The position numbers and the translations under genes are program-made. A stretch of DNA of 52,891 nt from Johnsonella sp. (GTDB lineage Bacteria; Bacillota; Clostridia; Lachnospirales; Lachnospiraceae), in contig JAUMWW010000017.1 in the NCBI GenBank assembly GCA_030529445.1, positions 1-52,891 on the forward strand. The letters run 5' to 3'. How positions within the stretch are numbered: position 1 is the stretch's first letter; every line of letters starts with the position of its first letter. Under the pieces are notes generated by a model. It searched no databases and had not been told where the DNA came from. It saw only the letters and a list, made by a program, of their open reading frames with translations. Of this stretch, positions 23,558 to 32,012 are shown one piece after another.

Positions 23558-25639
23558 ATGAGGTCCAAAATATTGCATGAATCAAACTGCCGCATGCGGG
23601 TTCATATGATGCAGAGGAGGATGAGCAGCAAAGAGGCGGATATTCTCGCTTATTATATGGAAACACAGGAATTTATCGTAAAGACCGTAGTCCATGAGGC
23701 GACGGCGAATATGATTATTCATTACCGGAGCGGCTGCAGGGAGAAAGTTTTAAAAGCGATAACTTCTTTTTCCTATGAGGATAAGAGCATTCTTGAGAGC
23801 ATGCCTGAAATTACCGGAAGAAAATTAAATAAAAAATATAAGGAAAAGCTGGTTGTCTTTTTGCTGGGAGGAGCGGCGCGGGCGATTCTTCTGCCCCAGC
23901 CCCTGAAACGGGTTTGGACGCTGTACCGCTCGGTCAGATATATCCTGAAGGGAATCAAAAGCCTGCTTCGCTTCCGCATGGATGTGAATGTTCTGGATGC
24001 GATATCGATCGGAGTATCGATGTTGAGAGGCGATTATCAAACCGCTTCCTCCGTTATGATGCTTCTGGGCTTGGGCGGCCTGATGGAGGAATGGACCTAT
24101 AAGAAATCGGTGGATGATCTGGCAAGAACCATGGCTCTGAATGTAGACAAGGTATGGATGCTCAGTGAAGACACGGAAGTGCTGGTTCCCGTTTCTTCCG
24201 TTACCAAAGGAGATTTCATCAGGGTACATGCGGGAAGCCTCATTCCTCTGGACGGAAAAATCATTTCCGGAGAGGCGATGATCAATCAGGCATCGCTTAC
24301 GGGGGAGAGCGTGCCCGTGCCCAAGAGCGAGGGAGGCTTTGCCTATGCCGGAACCGTCGTGGAGGAAGGGGAGCTTCTGCTCTGCGTACAGGGAGTATCG
24401 GGGCAGGGAAGATATGATAAGATCGTTTCTATGATAGAGGAATCGGAAAAGCTTAAGTCAAATACCGAGAGCGTTGCTTCCAAGCTTGCGGACAGACTCG
24501 TGCCCTATACTTTGGGAAGCTCGCTTCTGACCTACCTTCTGACCCGCAATATAACCAAAGCCCTGTCTCTTTTGATGGTGGATTATTCCTGTGCATTAAA
24601 GCTTGCAATGCCGATCGCCGTCCTTTCCGCAATGAGGCAGGCGGGAGAGAACAGGATCACGGTAAAGGGCGGAAAGTTTCTGGAGGCGGTGTCGAAAGCG
24701 GATGTGATCGTTTTTGACAAGACGGGAACCTTGACCCATGCCTGCCCGGTGCTGCAAAAGGTTTTTGCATGCAAGGGAAGAGAGGAGAGGGAGATGCTCA
24801 AAATCGCCGCCTGCCTGGAAGAGCATTATCCGCATTCGATCGCGAATGCCGTCGTAGAAGGGGCGAAAAAGAGAAATATCACCCATAAGGAAATGCATTC
24901 CGAGGTGCAGTACATAGTGGCACACGGAATCGCAAGCCGCATAGGAGAAGAGAAGGTCATTATCGGAAGCCGGCATTTCGTATTTGAGGATGAGAAGGTT
25001 TTTGTGGAGCCTGAGGACAGAGAGATGCTGCAAAGCCTGGAGCCGCAGTATTCTTACCTTTATTTGGCGATTGACGGAAAACTCGCCGCCATTCTTGCGA
25101 TTTTTGATCCGCTTCGGGAGGAGGCGGCTGAAGTGATTGCAGGATTAAAGCAGCTCGGCATTAAAAAGCTTGTGATGATGACGGGAGATAATGAAAAAAC
25201 GGCGGCTGCAATTGCAAAGCAGCTCGGTGTGGATGAATATTATGCGGAGGTTTTGCCGGAGGATAAGGCGGAGTTTGTAAGAAGAGAAAAAGAAAAGGGA
25301 AAAACAGTGATCATGATCGGCGACGGCATCAACGATTCCCCGGCTCTTTCCGCTGCCGACTGCGGCATTGCCATCAGCGACGGAGCTCCGATTGCAAGAG
25401 AGGTTGCCGATATTATGATAGAGGCAAAGGATCTGTATGAGCTCCTGCTTTTAAAGAAATTATCGGATAATTTGATGAAGAGAATAAGACATAATTACAG
25501 ATTCGTCATCGGATTTAATTCCGCCCTGATGGCAGCCGGATTTTTCGGCTTGATGTCACCCGCCTCTTCCGCGCTTTGGCATAATCTGTCCACGGTCGGA
25601 ATCTGCATGCAGAGTATGCTGGATTTAAATCCGGTTTAG
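23558..25639 (+). CDS. P1B-type metal-transporting ATPase (CtpC/HMA-like)
   Basis: The 693-residue pump has all catalytic P-type motifs: INQASLTGESVPVPKSE near 245, the phosphorylation loop VFDKTGTLTHACPVL near 385, MMTGDNEKTAAAIAKQLG near 540 and the hinge GDGINDSPALS near 585. The N-terminus (1-75) looks like a degenerate heavy-metal domain without CxxC. The transmembrane metal motif, normally CPC, reads YSC within DYSCALKLAMPIAVLSAM near 345, so only the second Cys remains. Metal choice is thus open; Mn, Fe or Zn are possible given the DtxR/MntR-type gene downstream. It follows the short helper gene by 91 bases. Confidence 0.9.
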   Translation: MRSKILHESNCRMRVHMMQRRMSSKEADILAYYMETQEFIVKTVVHEATANMIIHYRSGCREKVLKAITSFSYEDKSILESMPEITGRKLNKKYKEKLVVFLLGGAARAILLPQPLKRVWTLYRSVRYILKGIKSLLRFRMDVNVLDAISIGVSMLRGDYQTASSVMMLLGLGGLMEEWTYKKSVDDLARTMALNVDKVWMLSEDTEVLVPVSSVTKGDFIRVHAGSLIPLDGKIISGEAMINQASLTGESVPVPKSEGGFAYAGTVVEEGELLLCVQGVSGQGRYDKIVSMIEESEKLKSNTESVASKLADRLVPYTLGSSLLTYLLTRNITKALSLLMVDYSCALKLAMPIAVLSAMRQAGENRITVKGGKFLEAVSKADVIVFDKTGTLTHACPVLQKVFACKGREEREMLKIAACLEEHYPHSIANAVVEGAKKRNITHKEMHSEVQYIVAHGIASRIGEEKVIIGSRHFVFEDEKVFVEPEDREMLQSLEPQYSYLYLAIDGKLAAILAIFDPLREEAAEVIAGLKQLGIKKLVMMTGDNEKTAAAIAKQLGVDEYYAEVLPEDKAEFVRREKEKGKTVIMIGDGINDSPALSAADCGIAISDGAPIAREVADIMIEAKDLYELLLLKKLSDNLMKRIRHNYRFVIGFNSALMAAGFFGLMSPASSALWHNLSTVGICMQSMLDLNPV

Positions 25640-25642
25640 CGA

Positions 25643-25671
25643 TTCACAAGAGGCAGGCATAATGCTATAAT
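25643..25671 (+). promoter_or_regulatory. Promoter of the DtxR-family regulator gene
   Basis: TTCACA (25643-25648) and a perfect TATAAT (25666-25671) are 17 bases apart, 40 bp before the regulator's start, so the regulator can be made independently of the ATPase. Confidence 0.65.
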
Positions 25672-25710
25672 GAAGTGGAATCAAAGAATTTTTTCAGACG
25701 GAGGTGAGAA

Positions 25711-26076
25711 ATGGTAATACAGGAAGCTGCAGAAATGTATCTGGAAACAATACTGATTTTGAAGCAGAGAAACGGCGCGGTGCGCTCTGTGGATATTGCG
25801 CGGGAAATGGGATATTCAAAGCCGACCGTCAGTGAACAGATGAAGAAGTTTCGCCAAAACGGCTATATTGAAATGGATGCTGACGGATTTATCAATTTGA
25901 CCGGCCCCGGTCTGGAGATTGCGCAGAACACGTGGGAAAAGCATAACAAGCTCAGGGAAATCCTGATTGAAGTGGGAGTGAGCGAGGATGTTGCGGCGAT
26001 CGATGCATGCAGGATGGAGCATTATATCAGCGAAGAAACCTTTTCCTGTTTGAAGAAGTATTTTAAAAAGGAATAA
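25711..26076 (+). CDS. DtxR/MntR family metal-dependent repressor
   Basis: The 121-residue protein has the DtxR winged helix (VDIAREMGYSKPTVSEQMKKF near 30-50) and the dimerisation/metal domain with WEKHNKLREILIEVGVSEDVA near 77 and DACRMEHYISEETF near 100. The Cys-x-x-Glu-His arrangement fits a metal site of this family. It lacks the C-terminal SH3-like domain, as in short MntR-type members. Adjacency suggests that it controls the ATPase operon just upstream in response to the transported metal (inference). The start has GGAGGTGAGA. Confidence 0.9.
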   Translation: MVIQEAAEMYLETILILKQRNGAVRSVDIAREMGYSKPTVSEQMKKFRQNGYIEMDADGFINLTGPGLEIAQNTWEKHNKLREILIEVGVSEDVAAIDACRMEHYISEETFSCLKKYFKKE

Positions 26077-26134
26077 TTTAAGGAATAATTTTAAGAAGGC
26101 GTTTTTTTCCGGCGAGGGAGCCGAAAAAAGAAGA

Positions 26135-26181
26135 AAAACCCGGGCGAAAACAAATCAGGAGATTTGCGTTCACCGGGTTTT
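26135..26181. terminator. Bidirectional terminator between dtxR-like and flavodiiron genes
   Basis: AAAACCCGG (26135-26143) pairs with CCGGGTTTT (26173-26181), and CAAATC with GATTTG inside it. A and T runs on the two sides suit termination of both convergent genes. Confidence 0.7.
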
Positions 26182-26251
26182 CGTTTGCTTATTTTTATCG
26201 AAGAAGCTAAACAATCCTGCTTCCTTCCTGCAAGCCGGGGGCAGGCGCTTT

Positions 26252-27460
26252 TTAGGGCAGAATCTTTTCTATCGCGTCGGCAAGTTCACGGATCTGATTT
26301 GCCTGCTCCTCTCGCATTGCGGATTTAATGCTGATCTTTTCTCCGATCATCGTAATATTCTTCATGCCGGAGAGGATCTCGTTCATTACCTTTGCCGCAG
26401 AGAGCGCCCAGGAACCGTTTTCGATAACCGCAACATGTCTGTTTTGCAGGTTATGCGCCTTCAGGTCGAGCAGGAGGCTTTCCATTCTTGCAAAAAGCCC
26501 TCCGTTATAGGAAGAGGAGGCAAATACCAGAACCTTTGCCCGAAACGCCTCGGATACAAGATAGGAGAGATCGGTTTCCGCGATATCGTACATCTTGATA
26601 TGCTTGATCTTTCTTTGGGCAAGCTCGGAAGCGAGGAAATTTGCCGCCTCTTCCGTGCCTCCGTATATGCTGGCGCAGAAGATGACCACATCATCGTCCT
26701 CCGGAGTGTAGGTAGACCATTTTGCATATTTTTCAATAAACCATACGATTTGCTTGGGAACTCTCCAAATAGGACCGTGCAGAGGGCAAAGATACCGGAT
26801 ATCGAGACCGGAAGCCTTGTTTAAGAGCGCCTGCACCTGCACACCGTATTTTCCGACAATATTTGAATAATATCTTCTCGCTTCGGAGAGCCATTCATGC
26901 TCGAAATTCAACTCATCGGCAAAGATATTGCCGCTCAATGCGCCGAAGGTTCCGAATGCATCGGCGGAGAAAAGCATGCCGAGCGTCTTTTCGTAAGTCA
27001 CCATGACCTCCGGCCAATGTACCATTGCAGCCATATAGAAGCTGAAGCTGTATTTTCCGGTATTGAGTTCCGCGCCTTCCTTGACTTCAAGCATTCTGCC
27101 CTGCAAAGAGAAATCGAAGAACTGCTTGATAAAAGCAAAGGTCTTGGTATTTCCGACTATCGTTACCTCGGGATATCTGAGAACGAGTTCATCCAGCGTG
27201 GCGGCGTGATCGGGCTCCATATGATTGATGATGACGTAATCCAATTTGCGATCTCCCAAAAGATGGGAAATATTTTCAAAAAAAGGCTTGGTAACGGATT
27301 TATCGACCGTATCCAAAAGAACTGTTTTTTCGTCAAGAACAAGATAAGAGTTATACGACATTCCGTCCGGTAAGGGAAAGGCATTTTCAAAGCGGCTCAA
27401 TCGCCTGTCGCTTGCACCTACAAAGTATATATCGTCAACGATATGTCTGCTCTGGTACAT
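26252..27460 (-). CDS. A-type flavoprotein (flavodiiron protein, FprA/ROO-like)
   Basis: These cytoplasmic enzymes reduce O2 to water or NO to N2O in anaerobes. The N-terminal metallo-beta-lactamase-like domain carries a complete di-iron ligand set: HMEPDHA near 80, MVHWPEVMVTY near 147, LFSADAFGTFGAL near 165 and CPLHGPIWR near 228. The C-terminal flavodoxin domain (about 250-402) has the FMN phosphate loop ASIYGGTEEAANFLA near 265. No rubredoxin domain is fused. ATG 27460 follows GGAGGTAGATATC; an upstream ATG at 27475 is less likely. It is transcribed divergently from the malic enzyme gene. Confidence 0.93.
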   Translation of the reverse strand: MYQSRHIVDDIYFVGASDRRLSRFENAFPLPDGMSYNSYLVLDEKTVLLDTVDKSVTKPFFENISHLLGDRKLDYVIINHMEPDHAATLDELVLRYPEVTIVGNTKTFAFIKQFFDFSLQGRMLEVKEGAELNTGKYSFSFYMAAMVHWPEVMVTYEKTLGMLFSADAFGTFGALSGNIFADELNFEHEWLSEARRYYSNIVGKYGVQVQALLNKASGLDIRYLCPLHGPIWRVPKQIVWFIEKYAKWSTYTPEDDDVVIFCASIYGGTEEAANFLASELAQRKIKHIKMYDIAETDLSYLVSEAFRAKVLVFASSSYNGGLFARMESLLLDLKAHNLQNRHVAVIENGSWALSAAKVMNEILSGMKNITMIGEKISIKSAMREEQANQIRELADAIEKILP

Positions 27461-27570
27461 GATATCTACCTCCAAAATAAAATATTTTCGGGAATCCCTT
27501 CGGTGATCCCGGCAAAAGAATACAATATGAAGATAATATTGCTTTGCATTAAGCGATATTATGTATTATG

Positions 27571-27600
27571 ATTATACACAGATAATGCTTCTGTTTGCAA
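27571..27600 (-). promoter_or_regulatory. Promoter of the flavodiiron protein gene
   Basis: On the minus strand TTGCAA (27600-27595) is followed after 18 bases by a perfect TATAAT (27576-27571). The leader to the start codon is about 105 bases. Confidence 0.5.
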
Positions 27601-27743
27601 GCTATATTTGCAATATTGGGCAAATAAGTAAGGGGGAGCTTACTCCCCGGAAGAACAGGAGGCGTATTATACCAAGAGAGGGTTTGTTCGCTGCTTGGAT
27701 TCGGACAGATCAGTCATAAAATGTAGGAAGGGAGGAAGGAAAT

Positions 27744-28931
27744 ATGGATTTTAATGCAGAAGCCCTGAAACTTCACCGCGAGCATAAGGGAAAGATAGGA
27801 ACAGGATTGAAGGTGGAGATCAAAAACAGAGAGGATCTCGGTTTGGCATATACGCCCGGCGTGGCGCAGCCCTGCAGAGAGATTGCAAAGAAGGCGGAGG
27901 AGATATGGACGTATACTGCAAAATCCAATCTCGTCGCCGTAGTCAGCGACGGTACGGCGGTTTTGGGGCTGGGAGATATCGGACCCGGAGCGGCAATGCC
28001 CGTAATGGAGGGAAAAGCGGCTCTCTTTAAGGCGTTTGCGGATGTGGATGCTTTTCCGATCTGTTTGGACACCAAGGATACGGAGGAAATCATCAAGACA
28101 ATAAAATATATTTCCCCCTGTTTCGGAGGAATCAATCTGGAAGATATCGCCGCACCGAAATGCTTTGAAATTGAAAGAAGGCTGGAAGAGGAGCTTGATA
28201 TACCGGTTTTTCATGATGATCAGCACGGAACGGCAATTGTGGTTACCGCTGCCTTAATCAATGCGCTCAAAATCACCGGCAAAAAAATGGAGGAGATCAG
28301 AGTCGTCGTCAACGGTCCGGGAAGCGCGGGGACGGCGATCATCAGGATGCTCTCGGAAGCGGGAGTAAGACAGATTATCGCCTGCGACCGCAAGGGCATA
28401 CTCAGCAAAGAAAGAGAGGATCTGAGCGAACATAAGCGCATGCTTTGCGATCTTACGAACCGGGAAGGAAAAAGCGGGAAACTGGAGGATGCATTGGAGG
28501 GGGCGGATGTCTTTCTCGGCGTTTCCTCCGCGGGGGTGCTCAGCAGGGAAATGATTGCGCGCATGGCGGAAGACCCCATTGTCTTTGCAATGGCAAATCC
28601 CGATCCCGAGATATCCTATGATGAGGGAAAAGAGGCGGGAGTGAGGGTTATGGGAACGGGAAGAAGCGATAAGCCCAACCAGATCAATAATGTGCTTGCC
28701 TTCCCCGGAGTGTTTCGCGGGGCGCTGGATATCGGAGCAAGAGAGATCAACTATAAGATGAAGATGGCGGCAGCCTATGCGATCGCCGATCTGGTCGGAG
28801 AGGAGGAGCTTTCCGAGGATTATATCATTCCCTCCGCGTTTGAAGAGGGGGTTTCCGCCGCGGTAGCGGAGGCGGTTAAAAAAGCGGCTCTGGAGAGCTC
28901 TGCGCTCAGAAAAGAGGGAGGAAGAAACTAA
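27744..28931 (+). CDS. NAD(P)-dependent malic enzyme
   Basis: It oxidatively decarboxylates malate to pyruvate. The 395 residues match the short bacterial form without a phosphotransacetylase-like extension. Motifs are LGLAYTPGVAQPCREIAKK near 33 (catalytic Tyr), VSDGTAVLGLGDIGP near 70, metal-binding PVFHDDQHGTAIVVTAAL near 152 and the nucleotide loop VVVNGPGSAGTAIIRML near 190, then FAMANPDPEISYDEG near 285. The start has GGAAGGAGGAAGG upstream. The decarboxylase operon at 40.5 kb also makes pyruvate from a C4 acid, so both may belong to malate/oxaloacetate fermentation. Confidence 0.94.
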   Translation: MDFNAEALKLHREHKGKIGTGLKVEIKNREDLGLAYTPGVAQPCREIAKKAEEIWTYTAKSNLVAVVSDGTAVLGLGDIGPGAAMPVMEGKAALFKAFADVDAFPICLDTKDTEEIIKTIKYISPCFGGINLEDIAAPKCFEIERRLEEELDIPVFHDDQHGTAIVVTAALINALKITGKKMEEIRVVVNGPGSAGTAIIRMLSEAGVRQIIACDRKGILSKEREDLSEHKRMLCDLTNREGKSGKLEDALEGADVFLGVSSAGVLSREMIARMAEDPIVFAMANPDPEISYDEGKEAGVRVMGTGRSDKPNQINNVLAFPGVFRGALDIGAREINYKMKMAAAYAIADLVGEEELSEDYIIPSAFEEGVSAAVAEAVKKAALESSALRKEGGRN

Positions 28932-28960
28932 AGACGCAAGAGCTCCCGCAATAGTTTTTC

Positions 28961-28989
28961 TGGACGCAGGCAGGGATATTCGATATAAT
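28961..28989 (+). promoter_or_regulatory. Promoter upstream of mrp
   Basis: TGGACG (28961-28966) and a perfect TATAAT (28984-28989) are separated by 17 bases, about 93 bp before the mrp start. Confidence 0.5.
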
Positions 28990-29081
28990 GGCGATGTATC
29001 GCAGTGAAACATACAGATTTTGCGAAGAGCTTTTCCGAGCGGAATCAAAGATGGAATAAAGATAAAAATGGAGATTTTAAT

Positions 29082-29921
29082 ATGAGCGAAAATTGTAATT
29101 CAGGATGCAGCTCCTGCTCAAAGAGCTGCTCCGCAAGAACGGAGCCGCAGACGGATTTCAGAACCGGTCTGCATCCCGGAAGTTCGGTAAAAAAAGTGAT
29201 CGGAATCGTGAGCGGAAAGGGAGGAGTGGGAAAATCTCTCATTACCTCGATGATGGCGGTAAAAACGAGGGCAAAGGGTTATAAAACGGCGATCATCGAT
29301 GCGGATATTACCGGACCCTCCATTCCCAAGGCATTCGGCATCACTTCGAAAATCGGAGCGACCGAGGAGGGACTGATGATCCCCGCGACTACGGCGACCG
29401 GAATACAGGTGATCAGCACGAACCTCATCCTTGCCGAGGATACGGATCCCGTGATATGGAGGGGACCGATTCTGGCGGGAATCGTAAAGCAGTTTTGGGG
29501 CGAAGCCATATGGAACGATATCGATTTTATGTATATCGACATGCCTCCCGGAACCGGGGATGTGCCTCTGACGGTATTTCAATCCCTGCCGGTGGATGGG
29601 ATCATCATCGTGACCAGTCCGCAGATGCTCGTTTCGATGATTGTAAAAAAAGCGATCAATATGGCGGATAAGATGCAGATTCCCGTGCTCGGGATTATTG
29701 AAAACATGAGTTATTTCGTATGTGATCAATGCAGCAAGAAGCATTATATTTATGGAGAGAGCGGTGTCGACAAGATAGCGGATGAATTCGGCTTGAGGGT
29801 TCTCGCAAAGATCCCCATGCGCCCGGAGACCGCAAGCGCGGTGGATCAAGGAGAGGTCGAATATCTGGAGGCACAATGGCTTGACGAAGCCGCCGATACC
29901 GTGATTAAGATCTTAAGCTAA
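29082..29921 (+). CDS. mrp: Mrp/ApbC-type Fe-S cluster carrier ATPase
   Basis: Mrp/NBP35 proteins bind and deliver Fe-S clusters using a deviant Walker A ATPase. The 279-residue protein begins with a Cys-rich tail (CNSGCSSCSKSC, residues 4-15), followed by VSGKGGVGKSLITSMMAV near 45. Downstream are YIDMPPGTGDVPLTVFQSLP near 150 and the cluster-binding CxxC in YFVCDQCSKKHYIYG near 215. I chose ATG 29082, which keeps the Cys-rich N-terminus and has GGAG eight bases upstream; an earlier in-frame ATG at 29004 adds an unlikely leader that overlaps the promoter region. It lies 150 bases after the malic enzyme gene. Confidence 0.92.
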   Translation: MSENCNSGCSSCSKSCSARTEPQTDFRTGLHPGSSVKKVIGIVSGKGGVGKSLITSMMAVKTRAKGYKTAIIDADITGPSIPKAFGITSKIGATEEGLMIPATTATGIQVISTNLILAEDTDPVIWRGPILAGIVKQFWGEAIWNDIDFMYIDMPPGTGDVPLTVFQSLPVDGIIIVTSPQMLVSMIVKKAINMADKMQIPVLGIIENMSYFVCDQCSKKHYIYGESGVDKIADEFGLRVLAKIPMRPETASAVDQGEVEYLEAQWLDEAADTVIKILS

Positions 29922-29957
29922 GGCGAAAGAGTTGAAGTTAAAAGGAGCAATGTTTTG

Positions 29958-30686
29958 ATGGTGATTAACAAAAATCCGAACAGTGAGCTGGACAGTTCCA
30001 TCGTACATGTGCCGCATCTGGTTCAGGTTCCCGAGGATATGCTGGAATTTGCGCAGCAGTTTCAGGAAGCGATGATGATGTATACCGGTGCGATCAGGGA
30101 GGTCAAAACCAAACTGGAGGTATTGAACGATGAGCTCTCCGTCAGAAACAAGAGAAACCCGATCGAGATGATTAAATCCAGAATCAAAAAGCCGATGAGC
30201 ATTGTGGAGAAGCTCAACAGAAGGGGATATCCGATCACCTTGGAATCCATGATCGATAATCTTCATGATGTGGCGGGAATCAGGGTGATCTGTTCCTTCG
30301 TCGATGATATTTATGAAGTAGCGGATATGCTGGTGAGACAGGATGACGTCAGAGTGATTGCGATCAAGGACTATATTAAGAATCCCAAAGAAAATGGATA
30401 CAGATCCTATCATATGATCATAGAGATACCGGTCTTCTTTTCCGAAAAGAAACAGCCGATGAGGGTGGAGGTGCAGATCAGAACGATTGCTATGGATTTT
30501 TGGGCGAGTCTGGATCATCAGCTCAAATACAAGAGAGAGTTTGAGGGATCGGATATGATCAGCAAAGAGCTCAAGGAATGTGCGGATGTGATCGCTCAGA
30601 CGGATATGAAAATGCTCAATATCCGAAAGCATATAGAGGATAGGGGCATAGAGGTAAGAAACCCGAGACAGAGTTCGAAGCTCTGA
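29958..30686 (+). CDS. relQ: Small alarmone synthetase (RelQ-type (p)ppGpp synthetase)
   Basis: The 242-residue protein contains only the RelA/SpoT synthetase domain with no hydrolase or TGS parts, the RelQ/RelP layout. Visible motifs are RRGYPITLESMIDNLHDVAG near 95, GIRVICSFVDDIYEVADML near 115, the G-loop KENGYRSYHMIIEIPVF near 142 and EVQIRTIAMDFWASLDHQLK near 172. It makes ppGpp/pppGpp from ATP and GDP/GTP under stress. The start is ATG 29958 (or TTG 29955), ten bases after AAAGGAG. It follows mrp by 36 bases and is probably co-transcribed. Confidence 0.92.
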   Translation: MVINKNPNSELDSSIVHVPHLVQVPEDMLEFAQQFQEAMMMYTGAIREVKTKLEVLNDELSVRNKRNPIEMIKSRIKKPMSIVEKLNRRGYPITLESMIDNLHDVAGIRVICSFVDDIYEVADMLVRQDDVRVIAIKDYIKNPKENGYRSYHMIIEIPVFFSEKKQPMRVEVQIRTIAMDFWASLDHQLKYKREFEGSDMISKELKECADVIAQTDMKMLNIRKHIEDRGIEVRNPRQSSKL

Positions 30687-30733
30687 TCAATAAAGCGGAG
30701 GATAAATTTCAGGAATACTTAAGCAATGCTTTC

Positions 30734-30762
30734 TTTACATCACATCGGAATCGTAGGATAAT
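30734..30762 (+). promoter_or_regulatory. Promoter of the TolC-like gene pair
   Basis: TTTACA (30734-30739) and GATAAT (30757-30762) are spaced 17 bases apart, 74 bp before the first TolC-like start. The pair therefore looks like its own two-gene unit. Confidence 0.6.
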
Positions 30763-30835
30763 GACAGAATACGGATGGATGAAATGCAAATCGTTTTTCG
30801 GGTTTGCAAAATCGGATTCTAAAAGGAGTGAGATG

Positions 30836-32002
30836 ATGAGAAATCAAAAAATAAAGAAAACGCTCTTTTTTACGGCGGCGGCATCTATGCTGCTTTCGGG
30901 CAGGGTGCTTGCCTCTCCGCCGTTTGCCAGAACGGAGCAGGAGTGGCAGAGCTTGAGGGATAATAAACTGGAATATGCGGAGATTCGGGATCTGATCCAC
31001 GAATACAATGCGAGCGTCCGACAGAATAATATCGATTTATCGACCTTCAAGAAGGACTACGGAAGGACGAACAGCAAAGTTTCCGATGCGTACAGGGAGA
31101 TGGCAAACGATATTCTGAGCAATATCACGGAGCCCGATCCCGACAGCATGTTTTATGCCTCCGCAGCCGCTGCGGCGCTTCAGGCGAGGACGCAGGCGGA
31201 TAATCTGATGAAAACGGCGGATGAAACTCTGGAGGATGCGGAGATTTTCAGATTAAATTATGAAAATGCCGAGATGCAGCTGGTTCAGAGCGCCCAAAAC
31301 AATATGATCAGCTATTATGACAAGCTGCTTGCCTTGGATAAGGCAAAATCGGATCATGAGACGGCAAAGCTTGATTTCGATATTTCCAAGATCAGGCTCA
31401 ATGCCGGAATGGCAACAAGGATGGATGTGCTTTCCGCCGAGGAGACGGTATTGAAAAGCGAACAGGAAATCAGGGATGCGGAGTCGGAAGCAAACACCGT
31501 GAAGCAGATCCTGATGCTAAGCTGCGGCTGGTCATATAATGCAAGTCCGGAGTTCGGAGAGCTGCCCAAGCCCGATCTTGCAAGAATAGAGACGATGAAT
31601 CCGGAGCTTGATCGGGAGAAGGCATGGGAGAATAATTATACGCTCAGGGTGAATTTAAGAAAGCTTGAGAATGCAAAAACGCAGGATCAGAAAGATAAGC
31701 TCGATCAAAGCATCGCAAATAACCGAAACAATATCTCTGCTTCGCTTACGGAGGCGTATCGGAACGTTATTGCGGCAAGGGATGCATATACTTACGCAAA
31801 GAGCAACCTCGATCTTCAGGAAAAGAATCTTGAAACCGCAAAGCATAAATCCGCAGTCGGCATGATCAGCAGGGTAGAGCTGAGCAAAGCGGAGGCGGAA
31901 AGCAAAGCGGCGGATATTGCCTATCGCCGCTCGGAGCTTGCACTCCTGCAGGCAATCAATGCTTACGATTGGACGCTTGCGGGGCTGGCAAAGGCAGATT
32001 AA
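30836..32002 (+). CDS. Secreted TolC-family-like coiled-coil protein 1
   Basis: The 388-residue protein has a signal peptide (about 1-26, cleavage after VLA) and then almost entirely long helices. Two regions repeat the outer-membrane-efflux pattern: KIRLNAGMATRMDVLSAEET near 195 and KHKSAVGMISRVELSKAEAE near 345. Each is preceded by long heptad helices, with a MLSCGWSYNASPEFGELP-type link between the halves. TolC proteins form trans-periplasmic channels in diderm bacteria; in a presumed monoderm the role is unknown. The start is ATG 30836, seven bases after AAAAGGAG. It pairs with a paralogue ten bases downstream; no HlyD-type or ABC transporter gene is adjacent. Confidence 0.75.
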   Translation: MRNQKIKKTLFFTAAASMLLSGRVLASPPFARTEQEWQSLRDNKLEYAEIRDLIHEYNASVRQNNIDLSTFKKDYGRTNSKVSDAYREMANDILSNITEPDPDSMFYASAAAAALQARTQADNLMKTADETLEDAEIFRLNYENAEMQLVQSAQNNMISYYDKLLALDKAKSDHETAKLDFDISKIRLNAGMATRMDVLSAEETVLKSEQEIRDAESEANTVKQILMLSCGWSYNASPEFGELPKPDLARIETMNPELDREKAWENNYTLRVNLRKLENAKTQDQKDKLDQSIANNRNNISASLTEAYRNVIAARDAYTYAKSNLDLQEKNLETAKHKSAVGMISRVELSKAEAESKAADIAYRRSELALLQAINAYDWTLAGLAKAD

Positions 32003-32012
32003 GGAGGGAAAG

